A DNA stretch of 64,000 nt from Acidobacteriota bacterium (GTDB taxonomy: Bacteria > Acidobacteriota > Terriglobia > Terriglobales > Acidobacteriaceae), in NCBI GenBank assembly GCA_003224905.1, contig QIAA01000048.1:1-64000 (forward strand). Direction: 5' to 3'. Shown here one piece after another: positions 1-7,098 of this stretch (the stretch's first letter is position 1; each line of letters opens with the position of its first letter). Below the pieces are notes generated by a model that was not told the DNA's origin, ran no database searches, and worked only from the letters and a program-made list of their open reading frames with translations. The position numbers were made by a program, and so were the translations under genes.

Positions 1-49
1 TAGCCACTCGTCCCATGACTTCCACCCGCTCCAGCTCACGACTGCTCAT
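1..49 (-). CDS. Transposase, N-terminal fragment (continues beyond the window)
   Basis: Sixteen codons read on the minus strand from an ATG at 47-49 and give MSSRELERVEVMGRVA. A start of the form S-R-E-L-x-R-hydrophobic-E-V followed by a helix-turn-helix is characteristic of ISNCY-type transposases. A purine-rich ribosome binding site (GAGGACAG) lies just upstream of the ATG, and the hairpin at 67-89 lies in the leader. Family assignment rests on this short stretch only, so the name is provisional. Confidence 0.5.
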   Translation of the reverse strand, partial: MSSRELERVEVMGRVA

Positions 50-139
50 GGCTGTCCTCTTCAACCAGACCTCCAGTGGCTGGAGGTCTCAGTCTAAGGG
101 GACATTCCTAATAAGTTCGGAAGGGGACATTATCATTAA
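1..139 (-). mobile_element. End of an insertion sequence (ISNCY-like), cut by the window edge
   Basis: Only the first part of the element, read on the minus strand, is inside the window. It has the start of a transposase gene at 1-49, a leader with a perfect hairpin (10-bp arms at 67-76 and 80-89, 3-base loop), and two direct copies of AAGGGGACATT at 96-106 and 121-131. Repeated GGGGACATT motifs near the tip are, from memory, typical of this IS group. The outer border near 139 is a guess because the opposite end and any target duplication are not visible. Confidence 0.55.
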
Positions 140-232
140 GTTTCAACATAGCTATGTACGCGTACCCTCCTGGCCAACTGTCGTGGCACGGGCGGGGACG
201 CTCGCGTCTACGTTATCGGAAAGATGAATTTT

Positions 233-252
233 CGCGGGCGAGGGCGCCCGCG
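233..252. repeat. Perfect GC-rich palindrome, shared with 15845-15864
   Basis: Arms CGCGGGCG (233-240) and CGCCCGCG (245-252) are separated by AGGG and followed by CACAC. A near-identical copy with the same AGGG loop and CACAC tail lies inside the coding sequence of the FG-GAP protein at 15845-15864. This is a small REP-like repeat. Confidence 0.7.
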
Positions 253-540
253 CCACACAACTCGAACCATCAAATCTCGAAGACGCGGTAGACGGCGGGA
301 CTCCGGGATTCGAGGAGGGTGATGGCTACGTTGTGGACGGGGATGCCGGCGGTGGTGCGGCCGTCGAGCTTGCCGTGGTGGGCGTGGCCGTGAATGATCA
401 AGTCGGTGCCGTGGCGGTCGACTACTTCGGCGAGGCGCGAGGTGCCGAGGAAAGGAAAAATTTCCGGAGCTTCGCCGTCGACGGTGCCAGCAATCGGAGA
501 GTAATGCAGCACGACTACGCGCTTTTTCGTCGGCAGCGGT

Positions 541-565
541 CCCACCCTAAACCGCGAAGGATGGG
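541..565. repeat. Short REP hairpin (CCCACCCT type)
   Basis: CCCACCCT (541-548) pairs with AGGATGGG (558-565) with one G-T type mismatch. The same unit occurs at 15308-15337 within the FG-GAP protein gene. Here it interrupts the metallophosphoesterase frame and supplies a stop codon. Confidence 0.65.
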
Positions 566-655
566 CAGCCCAGCTTAAGCGCTTCGTCGATGGAGGCGCG
601 AACGAAAGTTTTGATCTCCGGTTCGCCGAACGCGGTCAGCACACCGCGACCGAAG

Positions 656-773
656 AGCTTGCGGAAAAATTCGAATGGGTCACCTCAGCGGCTGAAGCCG
701 ACTGAAAGGGAAAGCCTTTATCGCAGCGCTGAAAAGCGCTGCGCCACCCCAAATCAGAGCTTTTCCGCAAGCT
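656..773. repeat. 118-bp inverted-repeat element, family B copy 1
   Basis: The ends are AGCTTGCGGAAAA (from 656) and its complement TTTTCCGCAAGCT (to 773). Inside is the hairpin GCAGCGCT-GAAA-AGCGCTGC. The right three quarters are clearly homologous to 24952-25023, including GCGCCACCC followed by CCGCAAGCT. It carries no coding sequence, so it resembles a MITE or a composite REP (BIME). Confidence 0.75.
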
Positions 774-947
774 GCAAAGCCGCCTGCGAAGCCTTTGGTT
801 CCGGCGAAGCAGACGCCGTCGCGTTCGTAGGCGCTGCTTTCGAGGGCTTTGATGCCCTCGTCGGTCATGCCGAATTGGAGTCGCTCGTAGATAGCGCCTG
901 CAGTACTGGCGCCCATGCGGGGCCGGGGCATGGTTCCGGTCTTATCA

Positions 948-973
948 GCCGGCTTAAAGCCGTGCCCTGATAC
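948..973. repeat. REP with TGCCCTGATAC tail, family A
   Basis: CGGCTT-A-AAGCCG (950-962) is followed by TGCCCTGATAC. The same tail closes the REPs at 3968, 4663 and 51440. It lies at the truncated 5' side of the metallophosphoesterase remnant. Confidence 0.6.
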
Positions 974-1318
974 GGAGCCGGAGCCGAATTCCGACGGCGG
1001 GCTCCACAAAATGCATGGGTCCTTCGTTGGGAGTGCTGTGCGTGCGCGGGACTTCTCTGCCTCCAGGATGACATGGGTCATGATCGGGATCGATCAGCAA
1101 GGTGCAGAGAATTCCTCGATGAGCCGCTGCCGGTATTGACGAACATGGGATCGTTCGACTGCGCAAGACGGCGCTAAGCGCCGTCTTGCTTCGCTCACGA
1201 TGACAGCGATTAGGGGAGCAGAGAGCGGGGAGGCGCGTCGCTCCATCGCCGGAGTGGGAATCGTGCGGACAGGGAGTGGCCGAGCCAACAGAGAGCTTCC
1301 GCGCCGTCCGCACGGTGA
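974..1318. other. Gene-poor stretch with two hairpins
   Basis: I see no credible gene here; the open frames through it are antisense extensions of neighbours. It holds a strong hairpin at 1164-1188 (11-bp arms CAAGACGGCGC and its complement around TAA), followed by CTTCGCTCACGATGACAG, which resembles the tail of the repeats at 21849 and 23130. GTGCGGAC (1262-1269) pairs with GTCCGCAC (1306-1313) just past the end of the next minus-strand gene and may act in 3'-end formation, although it has no T-run. Confidence 0.45.
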
Positions 1319-1828
1319 TTATGCGGAGAAGTTCCAGCGGGTGGCTTTGCCGATGAAGTTTTTTTCGTAGAGGCCGAAGGCGACGCGGGGATGGACGACG
1401 TAGACGGGTTCGGAGAAGGTGCTCATGTCCCATTTGTATTTGGACTGGTAGGCGGTGGCGAAGCGCTGGCGGGTGGCGGGGTCGGTGAGCAGGGCGGCGG
1501 TGCCTTCGAGGATGACGGCTTCGTGGGAGCGGTCGGAGCAGATGACGCACTTGGGGTTGGCGGCGAGGTTGCGGGCTTTGCGGGATTTTTGGCCGGTGCT
1601 GAAGTAGAAGCGGTCGTCGAGCCAGAGGCCCCAGACGATCATGGTGTGGGGAGAGGCGTCGGGGGAGCAGGTGGAGATCCAGTAGTTGTGGGATTTGGTG
1701 AGGCGCTCCTCGGCCCAGGCCCAGGGGAGGAGTCCCTTGGTGCCTTTGGGGAGGCCGTAGCCGGGCATGTGGGGGCGGGTGGGTTTGGGGGCTTTGGCGG
1801 GCTTTTGTTTTCGGGTGGGGGCTTTCAT
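1319..1828 (-). CDS. Pyridoxamine 5'-phosphate oxidase family protein (FMN split barrel)
   Basis: This is a 169-residue soluble protein with the general layout of the PNPOx-like flavin split-barrel family. A basic, proline-rich N-terminal tail comes first, then PWAWAEERLTKSHNYWIST, a strand with VWGLWLDDRFYFSTG, the loop KSRKARNLAANPKCVI typical of F420/FMN split-barrel proteins, and a C-terminal segment ending in RWNFSA. Such proteins bind FMN, F420 or heme and often act as small oxidoreductases; the substrate cannot be read from sequence. ATG 1828 is preferred because AAGG lies 7 bases upstream; a TTG two codons earlier is less likely. It stands alone, with a tandem-repeat-like leader at 1841-1883. 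Confidence 0.8.
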   Translation of the reverse strand: MKAPTRKQKPAKAPKPTRPHMPGYGLPKGTKGLLPWAWAEERLTKSHNYWISTCSPDASPHTMIVWGLWLDDRFYFSTGQKSRKARNLAANPKCVICSDRSHEAVILEGTAALLTDPATRQRFATAYQSKYKWDMSTFSEPVYVVHPRVAFGLYEKNFIGKATRWNFSA

Positions 1829-1840
1829 AAACAAACCTTA

Positions 1841-1883
1841 GACCGCAAAGGACGCAAAGAAGAACGCAAAGGACGCAAAGAAA
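1841..1883. repeat. GCAAAG-type dispersed repeat, family E copy 1
   Basis: ACCGCAAAGGACGCAAAGAA is followed by a second CGCAAAGGACGCAAAGAA unit. Related blocks occur at 12846-12895 and 38749-38791. It lies directly upstream of the split-barrel gene, between it and the end of the aminotransferase gene. Confidence 0.65.
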
Positions 1884-1889
1884 TACCTT

Positions 1890-3080
1890 CTACAACTTTC
1901 TTTGTGTCCAGTCATGCAAACGAGTTACTGCCTGGTTCAGATTCTCAAGCGAGTTGGCTACGCTGAAGCGCAGGTAGCCCTCGCCGAATTCGCCGAAGGC
2001 GGTGCCGGAGAGGCAGGCGATGCCGGCGTCTTCGAGGAGGGCGTCGGCGAGTTTTTTTGATGTCCATCCTGTTTTGGTGACGTTGGGAAAGACGTAGAAC
2101 GCGCCTTTGGGCATGCGGCAGGAGAAGCCTTTGATGCGATTCAGGCCGGCGACGAAGGCGTCGCGGCGGCGCTGGAATTCGGCGCGCATGCGGTCGACGG
2201 AAGTCTGGTCGCCACGGATGGCTTCGATGCCTGCGATCTGCGTGAAACTGGCGGTGCAGGAGCTGGAGTTGGTCATGAGGCGAGTGATGTGTGCGGCGAG
2301 ATCGGGGCGCATCACGCCGTAGCCCATGCGCCATCCGGTCATGGCATAGGTTTTGGAGAATCCGTCGAGCAGGATGGTGCGGTCTTTGAAGCCGGGGACG
2401 GACATGATGGAGTAGTGCTCGCCTTCGAAGATGAGGCGGCTGTAGATCTCGTCGGAGAGGACCATGATGTTGCGGTCGGCGATGACTTGGGTGATGTCGC
2501 GGATGTCGCGCTGAGTGAGCACGCCTCCGGTGGGATTTTGGGGGGAATTCAGGATGATGAGCTTTGTGCGATCGGAGATGAGGGAGGAGAGTTCGTTGAC
2601 GTCGAGGCCGAAGTCTTTTTCTTCCTGGAGGCGGATGGGAACGGGGCGCGCGCCGACGTAGTTGATCATCGATTCGTAGATGGGGAAGCCCGGGTTGGGA
2701 TAGATGACTTCGTCGCCGGTATCGGCGAGGGCGAGAATGCTGAAGAAGATGATGGGCTTGCCGCCGGGAACGATAACGACTTCGTCGCTGTGGACTTTGA
2801 CTTTGCGGGTTTCGCTGACGTGGCCGGCGATGGCGGTGCGGAGGTCGGGCAGGCCGGCGGAGGGGCCGTAGTGCGTCCAGCCGTGGTGGAGGGCATCGAT
2901 GGCGGCGTCTACGATGTTTTTGGGAGTGTCGAAGTCGGGCTCGCCGATTTCGAGGTGGATGATGTCCTTGCCCTGCTGCTCCAGGGCTCGCGCCTTGTTT
3001 AGAACTTCGAAGGCGGTTTCGGTTCCCAGGCGTGACATGCGCTCGGCCAGGCGGAGGTCGTGCTGGGTGGCGGATGGCAT
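1890..3080 (-). CDS. Class I/II aminotransferase (PLP-dependent, fold type I)
   Basis: At 396 residues this has the standard length for an aspartate-aminotransferase-like enzyme. Visible hallmarks are GEPDF near residue 46, YGPSAGLPDLR near 71, NSPQNPTGG near 178, the PLP-phenol aspartate in LSDEIYS near 210, and the Schiff-base lysine in GFSKTYAMTGWRMGYG near residue 243. LRFSVANS near the C-terminus carries the arginine that normally holds the substrate carboxylate. The subgroup (aspartate, alanine or broad-range) cannot be fixed from sequence. ATG 3080 is chosen; a TTG two codons earlier is possible, and neither has a strong ribosome binding site. Confidence 0.88.
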   Translation of the reverse strand: MPSATQHDLRLAERMSRLGTETAFEVLNKARALEQQGKDIIHLEIGEPDFDTPKNIVDAAIDALHHGWTHYGPSAGLPDLRTAIAGHVSETRKVKVHSDEVVIVPGGKPIIFFSILALADTGDEVIYPNPGFPIYESMINYVGARPVPIRLQEEKDFGLDVNELSSLISDRTKLIILNSPQNPTGGVLTQRDIRDITQVIADRNIMVLSDEIYSRLIFEGEHYSIMSVPGFKDRTILLDGFSKTYAMTGWRMGYGVMRPDLAAHITRLMTNSSSCTASFTQIAGIEAIRGDQTSVDRMRAEFQRRRDAFVAGLNRIKGFSCRMPKGAFYVFPNVTKTGWTSKKLADALLEDAGIACLSGTAFGEFGEGYLRFSVANSLENLNQAVTRLHDWTQRKL

Positions 3081-3138
3081 GGGCAAAACGGGTCATTATA
3101 CGCCGGGGAGTCGGGGGATCCGGGTAGCGGCGAGTAGG

Positions 3139-3165
3139 GTCAGTTCTCAGTTCTCAGTTCTCAGA
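3139..3165. repeat. Tandem CAGTTCTC repeat
   Basis: About three tandem copies of CAGTTCTC lie between the divergent aminotransferase and methyltransferase genes. A related run occurs at 52748-52785. The same unit at two distant places suggests a dispersed simple repeat rather than local slippage alone. Confidence 0.55.
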
Positions 3166-3202
3166 TGCGGCCGTTCGGCGATAAATCAATTACATTGAGC
3201 GT

Positions 3203-3943
3203 ATGAGTCCGAGTCCAGAGGAGAAGCTTCAGCACGAATTCAACCGGTGGGCGCAGGAGGGTGAAGGCGAGAAGATGGAACGCCATCACCTGGACATCAC
3301 GGAGAAGACGATTGGGGTGATGGATTTGCGTCCGGGAGAGCGCGTGCTTGACTTGGGGTGCGGGTCGGGGTGGGCAACGCGGCTGCTGGCGCGACTGGTG
3401 TCGGACGGGCCGGAAGGATTTGGGCAGGTGGTGGGAGTTGATATTTCGGATGAAATGATCCGGCAGGCGCGCGGGGCTTCGAAGGAGTTCGAAAACATTT
3501 TGTATGTGTGGGGATCGGCGCAGCAGATTCCGTGGGAGGAGAATTTTTTCGATAAGGTGCTCTCGGTGGAGTCGTTTTACTACTATCCCGATCAGGATCG
3601 GGCGCTGGCAGAGCTGTTTCGAGTCATGGCGCCGAGAGGGAGGATGTTTATCCTGATCAATTTGTATAAGGACAATCCGTATTCATTGCAGTGGGTGGAC
3701 AAGCTGAAGGTGCCGGTTCATGTGCGCTCGGAAGCGGAGTATGTGGAGTTGCTGAAGAAGCATGCGTTCGAGAAGGTGGAAGCACGGAGGATTCCGGATG
3801 ACACGCCTACGCCGGACGATTACGTTACGAAGTCTTTTGACAGTCTGGAGGACCTGCGGGCGTTCAAGCGGATCGGGGCGCTGTTGTTGATGGCGTCGAA
3901 GCCGGATTTGAGGACGCCGGCGCCGGGGTACACGATTTACTGA
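3203..3943 (+). CDS. Class I SAM-dependent methyltransferase
   Basis: The protein has 246 residues and one Rossmann-type methyltransferase domain. Motif I is VLDLGCGSGWAT at about residues 48-59. The acidic end of strand 2 is in VVGVDISDEMI near 77, and WGSAQQIPWEENFFDKVLSVESFYYY carries motifs II and III. This resembles methyltransferase domain 11 enzymes acting on small molecules or lipids; the acceptor is unknown. It starts 122 bases after the divergent aminotransferase and is transcribed alone. A REP begins 25 bases after its stop. Confidence 0.85.
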   Translation: MSPSPEEKLQHEFNRWAQEGEGEKMERHHLDITEKTIGVMDLRPGERVLDLGCGSGWATRLLARLVSDGPEGFGQVVGVDISDEMIRQARGASKEFENILYVWGSAQQIPWEENFFDKVLSVESFYYYPDQDRALAELFRVMAPRGRMFILINLYKDNPYSLQWVDKLKVPVHVRSEAEYVELLKKHAFEKVEARRIPDDTPTPDDYVTKSFDSLEDLRAFKRIGALLLMASKPDLRTPAPGYTIY

Positions 3944-3967
3944 AGGTATCAGTTGAAAGCAGTGTTT

Positions 3968-3995
3968 TGTATCAGGGCACGCTTTCAAGCGTGCC
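3968..3995. repeat. REP left of the intact REP transposase (family A)
   Basis: TGTATCAGGGCACGC (3968-3982) is an inverted copy, with one mismatch, of GCATGCCCTGATACA at 4649-4663. It includes a perfect hairpin GCACGCTT-TC-AAGCGTGC (3978-3995). Further small hairpins follow at about 4013-4024 (GGGCTTTAGCC) and 4037-4051 (GGGGAGCTTCGCTCC), as in a composite REP cluster. Confidence 0.75.
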
Positions 3996-4124
3996 GAGAG
4001 GTTCCCTAAAAACGGGCTTTAGCCGCTGCGACACCGGGGAGCTTCGCTCCTGTTTTGGTCCAGATTCTCCCAATCGTGATATCCGTCACATCTTCTTAAA
4101 GTTTTCGTACGTCAAAGTTGACGC

Positions 4125-4646
4125 ATGGCTATTCCGCCGCGCCGTGCTGATCCAGCAAACATCGCTGCCAGGCTCCGCACATTCTTCATAACTTCATCCA
4201 TCGCCGGAAAACGCAACCTTCTTCAGTCAGACCGCTCGGCAGGCCTGTTCATAGAAGTGCTCTATCACTATCGGTCCGAAGGCAAGTATCTCTTAAATGA
4301 ATTCGTTGTCATGCCGGATCATTTCCACCTGGTGTTGACACTTGGCCGCGAAATCACTATCGAACGTGCAGTTCAATTCATGAAGGGAGGCTTTGCATTT
4401 CGTGCAGGGAAAGAGTTGGGGTTCAGAGCTCCGGTTTGGCAAAGAGGATTTTCAGAGGCGCGAATTTATGATTCACAACATCTCGAACGCGTTCGGGAGT
4501 ACATGGCGCAAAATCCAGTAAGAATGGGGCTTGTCTCCAATGCAGCAGGATATCCCTACAGTTCCTCACGCATCGGATTCGAACTGGACGCAGTGCCGCA
4601 GGGGCTAAAGCCCTCAGTTAGGATTGCGTTCAGTCGGCATGCCTGA
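4125..4646 (+). CDS. REP-associated tyrosine transposase (RAYT, Y1_Tnp)
   Basis: The 173 residues show the single-strand DNA transposase fold of the IS200/IS605-like Y1 family. They include the metal-binding HxH motif in VVMPDHFHLVL near residue 66, KGGFAFRAGKELGFRAPVWQRGF in the middle, and the candidate catalytic tyrosine in ARIYDSQHLERVREYM near residue 120, followed by AQNPVRMGLV. RAYTs cut and join REP hairpins and are domesticated rather than freely mobile. The gene is framed by two REPs in inverted orientation (3968-3995 and 4637-4663), and its last codons run into the right REP. The ORF is full length and shows no damage. Confidence 0.88.
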   Translation: MAIPPRRADPANIAARLRTFFITSSIAGKRNLLQSDRSAGLFIEVLYHYRSEGKYLLNEFVVMPDHFHLVLTLGREITIERAVQFMKGGFAFRAGKELGFRAPVWQRGFSEARIYDSQHLERVREYMAQNPVRMGLVSNAAGYPYSSSRIGFELDAVPQGLKPSVRIAFSRHA

Positions 4647-4663
4647 AGGCATGCCCTGATACA
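4637..4663. repeat. REP right of the intact REP transposase (family A)
   Basis: GGCATGCC-TGAA-GGCATGCC (4637-4656) is a perfect hairpin, followed by CTGATACA, the complement of the left REP tip. It overlaps the last codons of the transposase gene and ends 5 bases before the stop of the convergent peptidase gene. Confidence 0.75.
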
Positions 4664-4667
4664 AGAC

Positions 4668-5819
4668 TTACTTCACCAGGCGGTTGTACTTCTTCAGTAC
4701 CTCTCGCAGGCGGTCGTGGGGTAAGGCAATTACTTTACGATTATTGATTCCCGTCATCGTCTCTGCGGCGACCATGGCATTGATTACCGCTTCTTCGGTG
4801 GCTTGCACGGTTGCGAGGAAGATGGGATCAAGGTCGCCGTTGGGCAACATCCTTATATGGTGGATGCCTTTTGATCCGATGGCTCCGGGGTTCGCGGTAG
4901 AGAAGGCGATGAAGATATCTCCGGAGCCGTCGCCGGAGTAGCTGCCGTCGCGGCCCAGTCCTAAGGTCACGCGCTTTGCGACTCGCTTCAGTTGAGTCGG
5001 GATGAGCGGCGCATCGGTTGCGACGACGACAATGATGGAACCCTGATCGCGCCCATAGGCGGGATTCTCCGGAATTTCTTTACCGACTGGCACGCCTGCA
5101 ATTCGCAGCTGGCTTCGGTCGCCGTAGTTACATTGCACCAGCACGCCGACGGTGTAGCCTCCGTGTTTGGCATCGAGCACGCGCGATGAGGTTCCGATTC
5201 CGCCTTTGAATTCATTGCAGATCATGCCTGTGCCGCCGCCTACGTTGCCTTCTTCGACGGGACCGCCGAGTGCGCTGTCGAGTGCATGCAGGGCGTGCTC
5301 GGGCTTCACATGGAATCCATTGATGTCGTTCAAATATCCATCCCACGTTTCCGCGACCACCGGTAATGACCACCAGTAGCCCTCCATGTCCGGATGGCCT
5401 TGTTTGACCTTCCAGGCAATTACGGCATCGCGTACTACGCCGACGCTATGGGTGTTGGTGATCATCACGGGACCATCGAGGAGGCCGGATTCTTCGACCC
5501 AGGTTGTGCCGGTCATTTCGCCGTTGCCGTTTTCGGTGAACCATCCAGCGAAGACACCGTCGGTGGAATTGCGGCCACGCGGCAGGATTGCGGTTACGCC
5601 GGTCCGCACCGGACCGGAGCCGACTTTCAGCGGGCCCTCGCCTGAGATGAGAGTGGTGTGGCCGACTTCGACGCCTTTAATGTCGGTGATTGCGTTCAGT
5701 GGGCCCGGTGTTCCATCGAATGGAACGCCCAGGTCACGGGCGCGGGGTTTGGACTGGGCTGGGGCGATTACGCTCAAGATCAAGGCCGCCGCAAACAGGG
5801 TTGCCGATTTCAGCATCAA
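4668..5819 (-). CDS. P1 family (S58) aminopeptidase, DmpA/BapA-like, secreted
   Basis: This is a 383-residue precursor with an N-terminal signal peptide (hydrophobic run at residues 7-20, AQS before the likely cut). Family landmarks are RDLGVPFDGTPGPLNAITD, GVEVGHTTL, NVGGGTGMI, EFKGGIGTSSR near residue 204, and QGSIIVVVATDAPL near residue 259. In DmpA and BapA the chain cuts itself just before the serine of the corresponding Gly/Asn-Ser pair, and that serine becomes the nucleophile; here this would be Gly260-Ser261. Such enzymes release N-terminal D-, L- or beta-amino acids from peptides. It is monocistronic and convergent with the RAYT gene. Substrate preference is unknown. Confidence 0.88.
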   Translation of the reverse strand: MMLKSATLFAAALILSVIAPAQSKPRARDLGVPFDGTPGPLNAITDIKGVEVGHTTLISGEGPLKVGSGPVRTGVTAILPRGRNSTDGVFAGWFTENGNGEMTGTTWVEESGLLDGPVMITNTHSVGVVRDAVIAWKVKQGHPDMEGYWWSLPVVAETWDGYLNDINGFHVKPEHALHALDSALGGPVEEGNVGGGTGMICNEFKGGIGTSSRVLDAKHGGYTVGVLVQCNYGDRSQLRIAGVPVGKEIPENPAYGRDQGSIIVVVATDAPLIPTQLKRVAKRVTLGLGRDGSYSGDGSGDIFIAFSTANPGAIGSKGIHHIRMLPNGDLDPIFLATVQATEEAVINAMVAAETMTGINNRKVIALPHDRLREVLKKYNRLVK

Positions 5820-5884
5820 AGTTCCTCCGGGGATGAGTCCCGCAGTATAAAGGAGGGGTTCACAGCTCGGATTCGGAGGGCAAC

Positions 5885-6166
5885 ATGGAGAACTGGAAAC
5901 GCGCCGTGGTGGCCGGGGCAGCCGGCGCCAGCGTGATGTTTTTTCTCAACAGAAGGTCGACGGCAGGAATAATTTTTGCCGGGGTAAGCCTGGCGACACT
6001 GGCTTCTGAATATCCGGACAAGTTTGCAGAAATTCGGGAACGAATGCCGGATTATGTGGAGCGCGGCACGAATTTCCTGGATGTGGTTTCACGCGTGGGC
6101 GAGCGGCTGGCGGAGGCAACGGAACGGAGAAGCATGGATTGGCTTGAGGCTTTGCTGAGGAGCTAG
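5885..6166 (+). CDS. Small hypothetical membrane-associated protein
   Basis: This is a 93-residue protein of unknown function. Residues 8-40 are hydrophobic and glycine/alanine-rich (VVAGAAGASVMFFLN and IIFAGVSLATLA) and could form one or two membrane segments. The rest is a charged amphipathic helix region with FAEIRERMPDYVERG and VSRVGERLAEATERRS. GGAGGGCAAC precedes the ATG at a good distance. It is divergent from the peptidase gene. I do not recognise a family. Confidence 0.6.
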   Translation: MENWKRAVVAGAAGASVMFFLNRRSTAGIIFAGVSLATLASEYPDKFAEIRERMPDYVERGTNFLDVVSRVGERLAEATERRSMDWLEALLRS

Positions 6167-6191
6167 CGAGGCTTCGGTGCGGGTGAAGTTT

Positions 6192-6302
6192 TGTGCCGTC
6201 CCTGCGGGACTCGGTCGGTGGGGCTGGTTACCCAGGGCTCACGCCCCTTCGGCAAGCTCAGGGCAGGCTCTGGGCTAATGAATGCCGCCCCTGCGGGGCT
6301 GG
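6192..6302. repeat. Composite REP, family G copy 1
   Basis: The block holds CCGTCCCTGCGGGACTCGGT, GGTTACCCAGGGCTCACGCCC, GGGCTAATGAATGCCGCCC and CCCTGCGGGGCTG in that order. The same order of short palindromes recurs at 35177-35312. It fills most of the space between the 93-residue protein and the next gene. Confidence 0.65.
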
Positions 6303-6321
6303 ATATCCGGGCAAATAACCA

Positions 6322-7098
6322 ATGACTTCGGAGCGGAAGAAACGAATTCAGATTGTTCTTCTGGCGGCCATCGTGCTGGCGGCGGGGCGAGCGGCCTACA
6401 TTTTGTATCAGCGCCAGGCCGAAAAAGCTGAACAGGCGAAAAGACAGGCGCCGCCGCTCAATGCTGATTACTATGTGATGCCGAAGAAGCTGCATGCTTA
6501 CGATTTGAAATCGGCAAAAGAATTGACGCAGCAGCCGGTATGGGCGAAAGAAGGGTATCGATACACCTATTATCCGTATGATCGGGCAAAACACCGCTCG
6601 GATTTTTCGCACGAAGCTGGGTTGTTGTTGCCGATCGAGAGACTCGAAATCAAGGATGTAGTCACGGATGTTTCTCCGGGATCGCGCGACCAGCGACAGG
6701 TTATGGCAGTGTTCGAGAAGGACGGCAAGAGCTATTCGTTTCCCATCGGCTCGGTAAAGGGCGGCAACTATCAGATTTATTCCGACGAGATGCTGTACAT
6801 CCAGGATCCGCACGAACTCTACAAACATTGGCCGGCAGAGGTGTGGCAATCAATCGAGAAGCACGAAGTCAAAGCAGGAATGAATGAGATTCAGGCTGAC
6901 TTTGCTATTGGGATGGGAGTTCCGCAGCGCTCGGACGATCCTTCCGTGAAAACCGTTCAATACCCCAACGGCGGAAACCCGCTGACGATTACGTATCGAA
7001 ACGGAAAAGCGGCGGAGATTAAGGCTGGATCTTCTGCCGCGATGGATCATTTTAAAATCGGGGACTTTTCGTTCGCAGGGCCTTGTTCCTCAACGTGA
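6322..7098 (+). CDS. Hypothetical membrane-anchored protein
   Basis: The 258 residues have one N-terminal transmembrane segment (IVLLAAIVLAAGRAAYILY, about residues 10-28) after a basic start, so the body is probably periplasmic. A charged linker follows, then an uncharacterised region rich in Tyr and Asp/Lys. The C-terminal part, from about 190, reads VKAGMNEIQADFAIGMG, then TVQYPNGGNPLTITYRNGK; this loosely recalls the SmpA/BamE type of small periplasmic fold, but the match is only by eye. The 3' end overlaps the convergent gene at 7047-7481 by 52 bases. Function unknown. Confidence 0.65.
   Translation: MTSERKKRIQIVLLAAIVLAAGRAAYILYQRQAEKAEQAKRQAPPLNADYYVMPKKLHAYDLKSAKELTQQPVWAKEGYRYTYYPYDRAKHRSDFSHEAGLLLPIERLEIKDVVTDVSPGSRDQRQVMAVFEKDGKSYSFPIGSVKGGNYQIYSDEMLYIQDPHELYKHWPAEVWQSIEKHEVKAGMNEIQADFAIGMGVPQRSDDPSVKTVQYPNGGNPLTITYRNGKAAEIKAGSSAAMDHFKIGDFSFAGPCSST

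Larger units (their letters stand above)
270..893 (-). pseudogene. Metallophosphoesterase remnant broken by repeat insertions
   Basis: The minus strand carries three pieces of a calcineurin-like metallophosphoesterase. The 5'-most piece, about 893-775, includes GFAGGF preceded by CFAGTK. A middle piece, about 655-570, includes FGEPEIKTFV and DEALKL. The last piece, 540-270, carries LHYSPI, the metal-binding GHAHHG motif and an ending in YRVFEI. The expected order is kept, but a 118-bp inverted-repeat element (656-773) sits between the first two pieces and a short REP with an in-frame stop (541-565) between the last two. The N-terminal third, which should carry the D-x-H, GD and GNHD metal motifs, is missing; another REP (948-973) lies where it should continue. 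I infer a dead gene. An open frame from 545 covers only the C-terminal part and is unlikely to make an active enzyme. Confidence 0.75.

Noticed and set aside
954..1550. Open frame of 198 codons on the minus strand
   Set aside because: It is an out-of-frame overlap with the split-barrel gene plus repeat sequence; composition is Arg/His/Pro-rich.
1841..1883. GCAAAG repeats as a possible CRISPR array
   Set aside because: The units are short, adjacent and irregular with no unique spacers, and the same block recurs elsewhere as a dispersed repeat; no cas genes are present.
1945..3096. Long minus-strand open frame over the aminotransferase gene
   Set aside because: It is an alternate-frame shadow of the aminotransferase, very rich in Arg, His and Pro, with no domain.
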